Assembly: GCA_027186245.1 (NCBI GenBank)
Contig: CP114500.1
Location: 4,970,001-5,034,000 of the forward strand
Direction of reading: 5' to 3'
Length of the DNA stretch: 64,000 nt
DNA from: Coriaria nepalensis
Taxonomy: Eukaryota > Streptophyta > Magnoliopsida > Cucurbitales > Coriariaceae
Made by a program: the position numbers and the translations under genes. Below the pieces are notes generated by a model. It made no database searches, was not told where the DNA came from, and worked only from the letters and a program-made list of their open reading frames with translations. Positions 1-11,800 of this stretch are shown here, in pieces. Position 1 is the stretch's first letter; the number at the start of each line of letters is the position of its first letter.

Positions 1-256
1 ATCATTTTATCAATCTGAGGGCTTGCTTGAGGAAATTGTTTTTTTTTTTTTTGGTGGAAAGTTGCTTGAGGAAACTGTTTTCTAAGCTATGAACTGATCT
101 GACTTGTCTATGAAATAACGGTTAATTTTCTTGACCTCATCTCTTTTGTTCACGATCACCTCTCTCTCTTAATTTTCAATTCATGTTAATGTGGATGCAA
201 ATATTCTGTTATGATTGTAAACTCTACTAAAACCGTTAAGTTATTCATATGGCCAG

Positions 257-3200
257 ACTTTCATTTGCATTGTCTGCAAGCAAGATTAAGGAGAAAGCTC
301 GGGTAGCTGCCATGGATATGCGAGGACATGGAAAGTCATTGACAGAAAATGATCTTGATCTACCAATTGAGGTGCTAAGAAAATCAAAGAAAACAGACTT
401 ATGTTACCATGAAGTTTATTGACATGATTTTTGAAGATTCATTAAGGGTCCCTTATTATGTTATCTGCTCTTTCTTAGTGCAGACTATGTGCAATGATGT
501 TTTGTCTGTCTTGAAAGCAATGTATGGTGATTCACCCCCTGCGATAGTGCTTGTTGGTCACAGGTCATGCTTTCTTCCGCTTCCCTCAAAATTGTGATAT
601 TTCTCTTGTAATTTTGTAAAACCAAGCTATGATCGAATTATGGAAATTCGATAGAAGATACTCTTTGCATTGCTATTCTGGTCTTGCCCATATGCTAAAT
701 GAATTTGACCTTTACTATTCTTGAACAGCATGGGAGGTTCAGTTGCTGTGCATGTTGCCTCAAAGAAAGCTTTATCTAGCTTAGCCGGGCTAGTTGTTGT
801 GGATGTTGTAGAGGTTTAGTTTTACCAAGAAACTTGTTAGCTTATCCTGGACTAGTTGTTCATATGACATACTAAATCTGTATTTATAACTTCTTGTAAT
901 GTTAGGGAACAGCGATGGCTTCATTGATTCATATGCAGAGGATCTTATCAACCAGGATGCATCATTTTTCTAACATTGAGAAAGCGGTACATTTCATACA
1001 TTTGTTTCCCAGTAGTCTTTGCTGTATTCTGCAATGCATAGCTTAATGCATTTTTCTTTTGTATATATTCTTGTGCCCATCTAACTCTTTTAAAGATATT
1101 GTGTGCGAGTGTTTGTGGGTACTGGGTCTCTATTTGATTCAGCCTGAAACGAATCAATGCCTCATCTATGAATTATTCCCTGCTATTACATACTGCTTAT
1201 CCCTTTTTTGCATCGTGTCTCTTTGATTAGTTGGAGCAACCCCTCAATAACATAGAATTTATATGGAGCAACCTCTCATTCACCTAATAAGAAATTTATT
1301 ATTATACTCATGACTAGTTAGCATCCAGTTTATAGTTGTACGAAATTTACAAAGCCAACTATTCAGAAAAGTAATGATGATTGTAGTTTACGGACGCTGT
1401 TCCTTTTTTCAATTTTTTTTATAAACATAGAAAAGTGATGATATTATATTCAGGGGCGGAGCCTAGAATTTGGTTCAAGGGTGACATTGTTTGTTTTCTT
1501 TCTTGATTTTTTAAAATTTAAAAATGTATGAGGAAGGGGTAGAAGTAGGTTATATCTTACAAAAATTCAAAATATATGTGGTGATTATATAAAAGTGATA
1601 ACATATATCAATAAAAGGGCGAGCGATTTCAAGGCGGGCAATGTATGTCACGACCTCCCTTGCCCCAGATCGTACACTAGTTTTGATTTTTTGTATGTAT
1701 CACACATGAATATTCCTTACAAGACAGAAATAATTGTACTTTTTCATAAAACTGATGGAACAGAACAATCTCCAGGAAAATACACAGGTTCTAGTTACAT
1801 AGGGCCGATTGGAAACGTATTTTAAAATTCAATTTTTTTAAAAAATTTTATGTAATGATTACCAAAAATCGTTTTTGTAGTCGAGAAAAACGAAAATCAC
1901 TTCTTGTGTTTTTCTAATGTTGATTTTTTGCCATTTTGAAAAAAAAAATGAATTTTAAAAAAACAATTGCCAAATATGATTGGCGATTGAAAAAACTGAT
2001 TTTTATATTTAAACACTGTTTCCAATCAGGCCCATAGATATTATAAATATTTTCTTGCAAATTTGAAGCATTTCACACATTCCAAAATAATCATAGCAGT
2101 ACTGGCTTTTGTAGCATTAATGAGTACTGTGATGGAGTTAAATTAAAATAATGAGGGATCTGATCTTTTACTAGGTGATCTTATCTAGTGCCCTTCAATG
2201 ATATTTCTCTCTGTAACATTCTTGATCAACCATTCAGTTTTTGAGAGTATAATTTTAAAATATGTGGAATTTGTTGTGTTCCTGGTTATAAATATGCATA
2301 TATATATATAATTTATTGTTTGTATGTGTGTATGTGTGTATGTGTGTATGTGTGTATGTATGTATGTGTGTATGTGTGTGTATGTATGTATGTATGTATA
2401 CATACGTACATGTGCTAATTTCTATTTAGAGATAGGGGGCTTGAAGTTCTTAGAAAGAGTGCACTGTGCAAGGCAGCTCTAACAAGGTTCAGGTGCTGAC
2501 CCCCGTCACAGGAACTTCGGTCAGCACTTCTGAAATCTCTCATTTATTGGGACCTTAAGGGAATGGTTGCAATATTCCTGTCTACCATGTTGGGGACCTT
2601 ATGCTTTTTTTGGAAGCGCTTATTAGTATTGCTATTATTTTTTAATTTTTTTTCTTTTTTTCCAGTTCAGGGCCATAGTCTAGTTTAGGTACACAATATC
2701 AAAATATAACTAAAATATACTATCCTGAATGGTGGTTCTGCTAAAAGTCAGTTTAATAAGTCTACCCAGACAGAACCTTTGTATTGAATTATTTTTTCTT
2801 CTGAAGTTTAGATATGATAATGGCTAAAATTTTTGAGATTTTTGTAGATTGAATGGAGTATCAAAGGAGGCTCTTTGAGAAATATTGAGTCTGCTCGTGT
2901 GTCTGTACCTTCTACACTGAAGTATGATGATTTAAAAAAATGGTAAATGGCTATCTTATAATTATATATTTTCATTGTTCTTGTAGAATTTGTAAGTTGT
3001 ATGCATGTTTGTGCGATCTATTTTATGTGATTAGCAGTTCCTGTTTTTTGTGAGCAAACATCATGGTACTGCACTTAACAAGAAAATTTCTGATCTTGTT
3101 CTGCAGTTATACTTATCGGGCAAGACTAGAAGAAACAGAACAATATTGGAGAGGCTGGTATGACATGATTTTATCTTTGAAAATTGGCTTTACTGACAGG

Positions 3201-3524
3201 ATTCATACACTAGATGTTCGTATTAGATATAAACAAAGAAGTCCTTAATTCTGGTGAGGTTTTTATTTTAACTTTGCATATTACGGTACAATTTCATTAT
3301 TGAGCTGAATCCTTGGGGGTTGTAAGCTGTAGTTGTGAGTAGTGAGGGGTGCTTAGCCTAATTCTATGGGTAACTGATGTTGATCACCTTCTAATCTCTC
3401 TCTCTCTCTCTTAGAAGTTCCCATATTGCTTTTGGATTATATGACAAGTTGATCACTTTCTGTTAAAGTACTGATGTTGTCTGTTGGGAGACTGTTTTTT
3501 GCAATGTTTATTGTCAAAAAATAT

Positions 3525-3581
<57 letters not shown>

Positions 3582-6500
3582 GAAGTTCCCATATTGCTAT
3601 TGGATTATATGACAAATTGATCACTTTCTGTTAAAGTACTGATGTTGTCTGTTGGGAGACTGTTTTTTGCAATGTTTGTTGTCAAAAAATATAGAACAAT
3701 CTATAACATTGAAGATCTGAATATTACATATAAATTTTCTGTTTCTTGAAAAGAACGTCAGATCAGTTAATTGAGATTAGAGTGTAATTGAGAAGGGGCA
3801 CTGTTGCTTCATTTGTTATAGGATTATGGCCAACAAACATCAAATCTTCCTCGTTGTGTGCTGCCATTTGACTATTATATTAGTTTTTAATCAACCTGGC
3901 CCAAATTGTTGGTTCCAACTTTTTTTATCTTTATAATTATTATTTCTTTTTTGGCCAGATGTCTCTTCGATTTCTATGCAGTCACCATACTGGATTTGAG
4001 GTTTTTAGCAATTTGATTTTTTGATGGTATATGGAAATTGGTAGATCTGTATGAATATATGTGGTGCCAAGTGACATTGGTGAGATAAAATGATAGGTTT
4101 GCAAGACAATCATTATCCCACTGCCTTCCAAAAATCCATATTGAGAAACTATCCTTGTTTCTAATATATTTTACTTAAAAGTCAGCTGGCTTTACTATTA
4201 AGGATTGTTACTGTAGATAAATAACTCCCAAAGGATTAAGGAAAGGGATCTAGAGAACAATTCTTTGTTGCAGTACTGTTCGATATTTATACACCTCTGC
4301 TTAATCCCTCAGGATTTAGATGTAAGGGTATCATGTCAGCAAGAATGTTTTGCTATAATTGCGCAAATCACATGGAAGATCTAAATCTAGTGTTCCAAGT
4401 CAGATATCATTATAACCAGTGAAGTTATTAACAAAATGCCATTAACTGTGATAGTAATGAAGGTAATCGGTATGCTAGAAGGGGAGACTAAGTAGAAGAG
4501 AAATTAGTATTATATGTAATTAAAGATGTTTTAATCCTACAAATATTACTATTCATCGATTTAGTAATAGCACTCAAACTTTGGATTCCGACATATGATA
4601 TTGGAATGTTTGGTGGTGGTGGTGGTGGGGATGCGGAGTGGCGCTGTGGCTCCAAAGTGTGACATGATTTTTGTACAACTAGTAACATGTTGGTATTTAT
4701 ATCCTTCTAGATTGTAGTATTATGTATTAATAAAAAGCAAGGAACAGCAGTGCATTATAATAGTTAGTTCTTATAGGAACTTCTGAACAGTTGAATCTCA
4801 ATTACTAGACATTAAAAACCTATTTTTTTGGTATGGAACATGTTTCACAGTCAGATTCCTTCTGCTTGTTTCTGCTATACAATAATTTGATGCTGGCACA
4901 TTAGAATTGAATGGAGAATATTTCAATTTTGCTATCGTTGAAGGAGATGTCTTAGTTATTATGCACCTTCTATTATATGAAGTATCTATGGTTAAGTTTA
5001 TGACTTTTCAGGTATGAAGGCCTTTCAGAAAAGTTTCTGGCGTCTCCCATTCCAAAGCTCTTGCTCTTAGCAGGGACAGATAGATTGGACAGGTTCACTT
5101 TTATTAAACTTCCCATTGAAAGATATTTATTAAAATTATTTGTTGTTACCAGTAGGGAGGGGTGAGCAAAAATAACTGCACCGACTGAAACTGATATTTT
5201 TCAGTCGGATTTTTTGTGCCGAAAATCTAGTTTCGGTCAGTTTACTGATCAAAACATGTTTGGGCAAATCGGTTTTTGATTTTTAGGTCGGTTTCAGTGA
5301 ACCAATCGAAAACCGAAAACCTATTACTTATTTATTTACTCTGAGTTGAAAGGTCGAAGGCCCGATAATCCTTCGAATAAAATAGCAGTTATGATTAGTT
5401 TACTCTACGGGTCGATGGCCCCATTGACCCGTAGAGTATCATAATTTTTAGTTTACTCTACGGGTCAATGGGGCCTTTGACCCGTAGAGTATTGGGGCCT
5501 TCGACCCTTCGACCCATAGAATAAACCGACATCTGATATTGATATTGATTATTTTTACAATGGAGACTTGAAGGCACAATCACAATCACAACCACAACCC
5601 ATAGTCCATACCTCTAGATATTGATTAATATCTATGAATTAATGATATATTTGGAAGTTTTTATTATAATATCAAGGTAAAATGACATTTTTTAGTTGTG
5701 ATAATATCGAGTTTTCATCAAATATGATATTAATCGAAGTTAACTCCAAAATAAATTATTAAATAATGTAAATGTTCATCAATTACATACATCATGATAC
5801 AATATTACAATTAAGTATAATTATAGAAAAGGAAAAAAAAACGACAAAAAAAACCGAAAAACCAAATCGGTTTCGACCGAAACCGACCCATCTAATACCG
5901 GTTCGGTTACGGTCGCTTTTTTCAGCCAAATCGGTGAAAATCCGGTTTGGTTTCATTTTCGGTTTCGGTTCGGTTTTACCGAAAACCGACAATTTGCTCA
6001 TACCTAGTTACCGGCCATTCTGCATAAGAGTACTGTGAGAAGAGGAATCTCATATATATATATATACGAATAGGGTTGTGCAAATAGCAGATATAGGAAT
6101 CCGCTATCCGCTACAATTTAATTAACAGGGGATATTCGCTCGCTTAATTTTTAAACTAAATGGTATCCGCCCACATCGCTCTGCCATAGAACTGGCGGTT
6201 ATCCGCCACCGCCTAGGGCGGGCGGATATGGCGGTTATCCCGCCCTCTCACCTATCTTTTTTTATTTTTTATTTTTTTATATATTAAAATAGGGTTTTAT
6301 TATTATTTTCTTTAATTAATTATAGGCGAGCGGATATCGGCTATCCACCGGATAATATGGCGGGGCGGATATCTGCCTGCCTAAAAAAATTGAAAAAGTA
6401 TCCGCCATATCTACTCCGCCGGCGGGTGGATCGGGCGATTACGGTATTTTTGCACAACCCTATATATGAAACGAAAAAAAAAAGAGAATCCCCCATGGAT

Positions 6501-7335
6501 TTGTGGGTAATAAGGATACATTCAAATGTAGCTTACTCGAAATGGCATTGATATTTGGTCCAAAAATAAATAAATGGGGTTAGGAAAAGAGAATGAGGAA
6601 ACGCGATTCAGGTACTATTAGGAATATGACATATTATGCCCTGCATTGTGTGGCAGACTGTTGTTACAACTCTGATCATCCATGTGGTCATGAAAGTAAC
6701 AGATAGGACCATGTTTAGCTCTTGGTTCCTTTTTGTACTCCGTCTTTTATATGTAATAAAGCATTAGAATGTTGGACATAATTCTGGGCAATAAAGTCGT
6801 TTTATAGTTGTTATTGTGTTGCAGAACTCTCACAATTGGTCAAATGCAAGGGAAGTTTCAGATGGTGGTTGTAAGACATACAGGACATGCTATACAGGTT
6901 GAACTCATTCGTGTATGAATGTCTAATCTTTTGCTTCTGTATTTTCTGGTTTGATAAGTTGTGTTGTTTTCCCCTATTTCTCAAACTGCTGCAGGAGGAT
7001 GTACCTGATGAATTTGCGAATCTAATACTCAATTTCATCTCTCGCAACCGAATAGGTCCTCTTGGAATCGAGGTGGGTAACGTATTCTAGACCTTTTGCA
7101 CAATCTTGTTGCATAGGGGGCTCGTATAGTTTGTTGCAGCCTTGCAAAGTTGCAACTATGCTTCTTTCTCTGTTTTTCACTAATCTAATGTGAAGAGTCT
7201 GCAAACCAATTAACATGTATTACGTGTTGGCCTTGCATAGTTGATTAATCTGGTGCCATTAGACAGACAAATTTGACCATGAACATTGTGTTGCAGATAC
7301 CTGGATTGCCACGGTCAACCCAGGCACAGGCTTGA
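257..7335 (+). CDS. PPME1: Protein phosphatase methylesterase 1 (PP2A methylesterase), 5'-truncated by window edge
   Basis: Alpha/beta-hydrolase that removes the methyl ester from the C-terminal leucine of the PP2A catalytic subunit. Ten exons are readable: 257-371, 484-563, 729-813, 906-986, 2848-2942, 3107-3157, 5012-5092, 6825-6897, 6995-7072 and 7297-7335 (TGA). All introns are GT-AG and the exons join into 258 codons plus stop. Visible motifs are MDMRGHGKS, the nucleophile elbow GHSMGGS (split by the intron after 563), AGTDRLD (likely catalytic Asp region), RHTGHAIQED (likely catalytic His) and FISRNRIGPLG near the C terminus. Family members are about 350 residues, so roughly 90 N-terminal residues lie upstream of the window; bases 1-256 read as intron. 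Two introns are enlarged, to about 1.86 and 1.73 kb, by transposon and repeat insertions. The family call is secure; exact splice sites are inferred. Confidence 0.93.
1452..1666. repeat. Possible degenerate MITE in PPME1 intron 4
   Basis: The left end AGGGGCGGAGCC resembles the end of a MITE class common in plants. The putative right end at about 1650-1666 (CCTCCCTTGCCCC) is only partly complementary. No clear target-site duplication is visible, so the boundaries are tentative. Confidence 0.3.
1802..2033. repeat. 232-bp MITE in PPME1 intron 4
   Basis: The left end GGGCCGATTGGAAAC is an inverted copy of the right end GTTTCCAATCAGGCCC, with one inserted base. ATA flanks both sides, which fits a 3-bp target-site duplication of PIF/Harbinger (Tourist-like) type. 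The interior is AT-rich and has no coding capacity. The superfamily is inferred from the GGGCC ends and TSD length. Confidence 0.6.
2321..2402. repeat. GTAT/GTGT microsatellite
   Basis: About 80 bp of tandem TGTA and TGTG units in PPME1 intron 4, preceded by a short TA run at about 2297-2310. The small minus-strand reading frame here, rich in Tyr, Thr, His and Ile, is an artefact of the repeat. Confidence 0.9.
3393..3695. repeat. Tandem duplication carrying a CT microsatellite
   Basis: Two nearly identical units (about 3393-3526 and 3527-3695), each a CT run followed by the same ~120 bp of unique sequence starting TTAGAAGTTCCCATATTGC. The CT run is about 17 nt in the first unit and about 50 nt in the second. 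The repeat lies inside a PPME1 intron. Confidence 0.9.
5153..6006. mobile_element. Non-autonomous hAT-like element (854 bp) in PPME1 intron 7
   Basis: The ends are inverted: left TAGGGAGGGGTGAGCAAA, right TTTGCTCATACCTA. Flanking 8-bp duplications GTTACCAG (5145-5152) and GTTACCGG (6007-6014) match at 7 of 8 positions, the TSD length typical of hAT elements. The interior has many CGGTTT/AAACCG motifs near both ends and two 36-nt hairpins. There is no transposase frame, so it would have needed a transposase in trans. Confidence 0.8.
5402..5490. repeat. Two tandem 36-nt hairpins inside the hAT-like element
   Basis: 5402-5437 and 5455-5490 are each near-perfect inverted repeats with arm ACTCTACGGGTC, and they are near-identical to each other. 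A further related segment (GGGGCCTTCGACCC) follows at about 5494. They would fold into strong stems in DNA or RNA. Function is unknown. Confidence 0.8.
6071..6462. mobile_element. Non-autonomous hAT-like element (392 bp) in PPME1 intron 7
   Basis: The terminal inverted repeats are TAGGGTTGTGCAAA and TTTGCACAACCCTA. Flanking 8-bp sequences TATACGAA (6063-6070) and TATATGAA (6463-6470) match at 7 of 8 positions. The interior is rich in GCGGATA/TATCCGC motifs that recur in both orientations. It sits only about 65 bp from the preceding element. No coding capacity. Confidence 0.82.
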
Positions 7336-7764
7336 ATCGACAAGTGACCATGAACCGCAACACTGGTTGATTTTTCCATTGGTCAAGAAATTTACTATTG
7401 TGGAGGCTTTTAATTTAGTACAGTTATTTGAGCTTTGGTTTTTGAAGTATATTGTCAAGAAAAATGCTCAAGAAACTCATCATCAGAATCAGTACATGCA
7501 GACAAGGTTTCCTGTCCAATGTCCTCTTTTGTTGATGACATCAACTAGTGTAGCCAAATAGACATTTTTGTTGGATCTTATCTTGTTCCTCTTTCTTTCT
7601 TCGGTATTGTTTGCTGTTGCTGTTTCATTTGGCTAATAGGATATTTCATGATCAAATTCACTTTTCAGAATATACAATTAGAATGTAAAACTATTAAGTT
7701 AGTGTTTTATTTGCTATTTGTAAATGGACTCATCCCGACTCCTATGTTTCTTTTCTCCAGTCGA

Positions 7765-7802
<38 letters not shown>

Positions 7803-8190
7803 CAGAAAAGACGGAATTCCATGTTCATCTTGTTCATCTAGGATGAATTTTGAGAGAATTTGAGATTAAAAGCCTTGTTTGGATAGTTGTTTTAGTATGT
7901 CTCAAGTGCTAACTTTTTGTAAAATGTCGTTTTTCACTAATTAGAGGACTAAAATACCCTTAACTAAAAAAAAAAATAGAAAAAATAATGTTTAAAAACG
8001 CAAACAACGTTTTACAATTAAGAAGTTAGATACTGAGTTCTTCCTAAAGTATTCGGTTCATCAAAGAAAAGAAAAAAAGAAAGAAATAAAGAAAGAAAAG
8101 TGTAGAACCGTTGATCAACGGGTGGATCTATTGATCTCAACGGGTTTGGACCCGTTGAAATCAATGAGTTTGGCCTTTGAGGAAAAAAAA
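7336..8190. other. PPME1 3' region and intergenic sequence
   Basis: Probable 3' UTR, then AT-rich DNA. It contains a CT microsatellite at about 7769-7797, a stretch starting GCCTTGTTTGG near 7870 that resembles the end of a plant MITE, and a perfect hairpin at 8138-8157 (CAACGGGT, loop TTGG, ACCCGTTG). No gene was seen. Confidence 0.6.
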
Positions 8191-8204
8191 AAAAAAATTG
8201 TTAC

Positions 8205-8515
8205 TGCAAGATTGAAGCATACAATTCATGGGCGGCTGCGGAGCTCAACCTCCAGAAAGAAGTTCAGGAAGCAAAGACCGCCATGGATGAAGCCGAAGAC
8301 CACCTCGAATTGGTCATGGAAGCCGCCATGGACGAGTTCAAAAGATTCGAGGAAGAGTTCGACTGGATGGTGGGGGCGGATCTGAGCGAACTTGTGGCGA
8401 AGGCAGGGCATGCAAGAAAAATGAGAGGTCAGATGGAGAAACCTGCTGCGGTTGCGACCAAAAAGAATGTTGAAACTGATGAATTCCACCATGGCTTCCA
8501 TGAGATCAACTTGCT
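8205..8515 (+). pseudogene. Relic of an acidic coiled-coil protein gene
   Basis: From about 8227 the frame reads AYNSWAAAELNLQKEVQEAK and then an acidic, Glu/Met-rich, helix-like stretch to about 8468. This looks like real coding sequence with strong heptad character. There is no in-frame start: upstream the frame meets a TGA beside a 15-A tract. Around 8480-8512 the likely continuation (MASMRS...) lies in another frame and soon stops, suggesting a frameshift. I do not recognise the family. It is probably a truncated, decayed copy; a first exon joined by an unseen intron is the alternative. Confidence 0.5.
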
Positions 8516-8892
8516 AGAAACAAATAGAAACAAATCTTATTTAAATTATATAAAAATTAAAAATTTAACCGAAAACTATAAATGTGAATTTATAAAACTT
8601 TAACCACACGTGAGCTAAAAAGTTAATTAACCCAAAAGCCCCAACAGAATAGTCACGCTAAATAATCAATACTTCGGCCGTTCATTCAGACCGAAAATCC
8701 TACAGCTATTAGTTCCCTGAATGCAATGTCAACTGGAGCTGAATACCAAGTCATTCTCGAAGTACATAATTTAGTGAAGAGTACTCGTACGTTCAACAAC
8801 AGCCAAAGGGACCTAATTGTAGTGCTACAAACTCACCAACGCGAGTAAATGCAAATGCCCAATCAAACGCTCGAAAAAAACAGAAGCAACCT

Positions 8893-11800
8893 TCATCGAG
8901 GAACCCCATACATTTGGGTTGTATCATACTGAGCATAGCCCGTTCCAGGCTGAGGCGACACAGTAGTTTTTGTATAGCCAACAGAAACTGGAGCACCTGT
9001 AGGAATACTAGTTTCTGCTGCTGCATAAGCAACTGACTGTGGTAAAGACTGCAGATCATAGCTAGGCTGAGCTGCCGTCTGTTGAGGATAGCTATGTGCT
9101 ACCGTATTATTATATGCCGATGCAGGATCTTGATACCCATAGCCAGTGTTAGGGGCTGCCTGCTCTGAATAACTTTGCTGTGAAGATGGGTATTGGGTGT
9201 AACCATGCCCACCTTGCAGTGGGTAGCTAGTTGTGGTAGGTGCAGCCTGGCTATTGCTACATCCATCAGGTGCGGACCCATATGGAGGATATGTTTGCTG
9301 AGGTGGCACGCTGGAAGCATATGATTGGGGGGCTAGAACAGAACCCTGTTGAAAAGGCATTTCCCCTCCTGGTTGACTAGTCACCACCCTAGGGGGAGCA
9401 CCGTAAGTAGACTGAGGTGGAGGTCCTTGTGCCGGCATCACATACGATTGTTGCTTATTATCATAATTCGGTTGAGGGTAACCAGACTGCAAACTTCCAT
9501 GTTGTCCACCTCCATAGGGATTTTGAACAGGAGCATGGTTACCGTATTTCTGTTCATCATATCCTCCATGCCCATAGCTTTGTGGAAGTGCTGTGTGAGA
9601 ATGAGGGGCTGAGTTCCCATAATCTGGAGGACCCTGTTGCTGGGCATAGTTGTAATTGGGCTGAGCAGGGGGTGGGCCCATTGCAGATGCCTGCGAGGGG
9701 TCATGTGGCAAATGTCCATGGCCATGAATTGGATTGGGATGCTGTGCAGCAGGGGCCTCAGGCAAATGGGCTTGTCCTCCATAGTAGTCATACCTGCCAG
9801 TATGTGGTGGGCCATGCATGCTGTGTGGAGCAGGCCTTTGCTCCCAACCAGCATCGAAGTTGTTTCTTTGACTAATTGGTGGAGGATAATTTCCATATGC
9901 TGAATGGGAATACTGTGGATGATTATGATCTGGATAATGTCCGTGCTGTGGATAGTCATATGCAGCTGCATGGGAAGGATGGGGACCCCGCTGTGGACCA
10001 GAAGGTCCACAGGATCGATAACCTTGCTGGTTATAACCACTGGTGAGAGATGATGGCCTCACATTCTACTCCTCGGTACAGGAAAACAACGAGTGAGAGA
10101 ACAGAACAAAATTCATTCACATTTGTGCTGAGAAAGAAAAATAAATAAATAAATAAAAAAGAAGAGGCAAGACCAAAGCTTGATCTTGGTAACCTTATAT
10201 CCTCTTATAGGCATCAATGGGAGATCTCCCACATGATCATGATTTGATAAATTAAATAATTGAACATGGATTGTTAACAAGGGTCACTTTGAGAAACAAA
10301 TAAATATCATGCAAAATTGATTATTAATAGTCGACGAATTAAAGATCGACAACTTGGATAAGTAGAATAAGCCTCCATAGCATGCTCACATAAGAAATAT
10401 AGGGTATGAATTACAAGGAAGAACAAAAATAAGAAACATGGTGGTCAGCAAAAGATGGGAGAATTTGACATCACGTGCAACAAGAACAATAATTTACACT
10501 TAAGGCTTCTATCATTTTTTATTCATCAACATTCCAGAAACACTTACACCCTATATCACAAAGCACATACGACCTATCTAAGATTAGGGGGGAGATCCTC
10601 AGTAGTGGTGACCCTTTCACTTTTGAGCAACGAATCATTTAAATGTCTTAATCAAGTTATCTAATTAAAATGCATATCAAGAAGATAAGAAGAAGGATTA
10701 GAGGGGCCATTTTAACTATCATATATATATATATATATGCATTGAAAACAGTATCAGATGGATGCAGGCCCTACCTGATAGCATCAACTAGATGGCAAGT
10801 CCAAGAGAACAACTAAATCAGTAAAGATGCTTCATTGGTCACATTAGAAGGGATCATATAAAATCATAACAATTAATCTCACAGGCATAAAATAAGAGTA
10901 TAGCCTCAGACTGACTTTTAGCAAGTAACCAAGTATTATTGACAGCATTTTAGGTGACATGTTCAACAATCTTCATTTTCTCAGCATAGTATCAGACACT
11001 GATAGTCAGATTGCAAGTATTATGCCTTCACCAGTAATGACACAATCTTCTAACACACCCCTCAAGAGAAGGACATGGGAGACAACTATGAGCACTAAGG
11101 TTCATACAATACAGTCTCACTGAATACTATTTTCACTTTGAAGTCTCATAGCAATCTTACCAACTATTAACATCCTGCAATCATGAGATGTAAGCCTGAT
11201 ACCTCTTTTCTGTGGATGGGAGTGAATAATGGTTGTCTATTGCTACACCAAGAAAGCAATGCTGAGCCCATGGAAAAAGTAATATCCAAATCTGCATTTT
11301 TAAAGCCAACCAATTCGAAATCGGCATCTTCAAGATAAATAAATTATGGCAACCGTCATCTCAGATTCACATATGATCTTCCTAACATCATTCATTTGGA
11401 GTTGGCAAGATAATTTATTAATTTTATAAGTCCTCATGAGAGCTATCAAAGTGATCCCTCGCTCCCAAAACATGAATTCATCAATTGCTCCTTAAGATAA
11501 AAAAGTATTGCTTTCTTTTAACATGCAAGTTTTCAAAGGTAAACATTACATGGCCACAAACATGTTTCTTTACTAGATGCAAAAGACAAGTCACTGTTAC
11601 TCGACAAATCCAGTGAAAGAACACTTTCACAGCAAACCGAACAAATACATATATAATTCTGATAACAAGAAATTTATGAGCAGCTGCTGCTAACTTAATA
11701 GAGCATATGCCCATTAATCAGTTATCATTTTCATATATTAACTTTTGAGAATTATCATAAAATGATGTCATCTATATGAATTATTTTGACTCAGATCTAG

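Noticed and set aside
2185..2403. Minus-strand small protein rich in Tyr, Thr, His and Ile
   Set aside because: Created entirely by the GTAT microsatellite.
3530..3579. Spaced-repeat or CRISPR-like array
   Set aside because: Simple CT microsatellite in a plant intron. No spacer-repeat structure occurs anywhere in the window.
9417..9875. Plus-strand open frame of 152 codons
   Set aside because: It is antisense to the last exon of the KH gene. The low-complexity codon usage of that exon leaves several antisense frames open by chance.
9438..10040. Minus-strand 200-codon frame
   Set aside because: A +1 shadow of the Gln/Tyr/Pro-rich exon of the KH gene. The real frame (8893-10065) joins the KH exons in phase.
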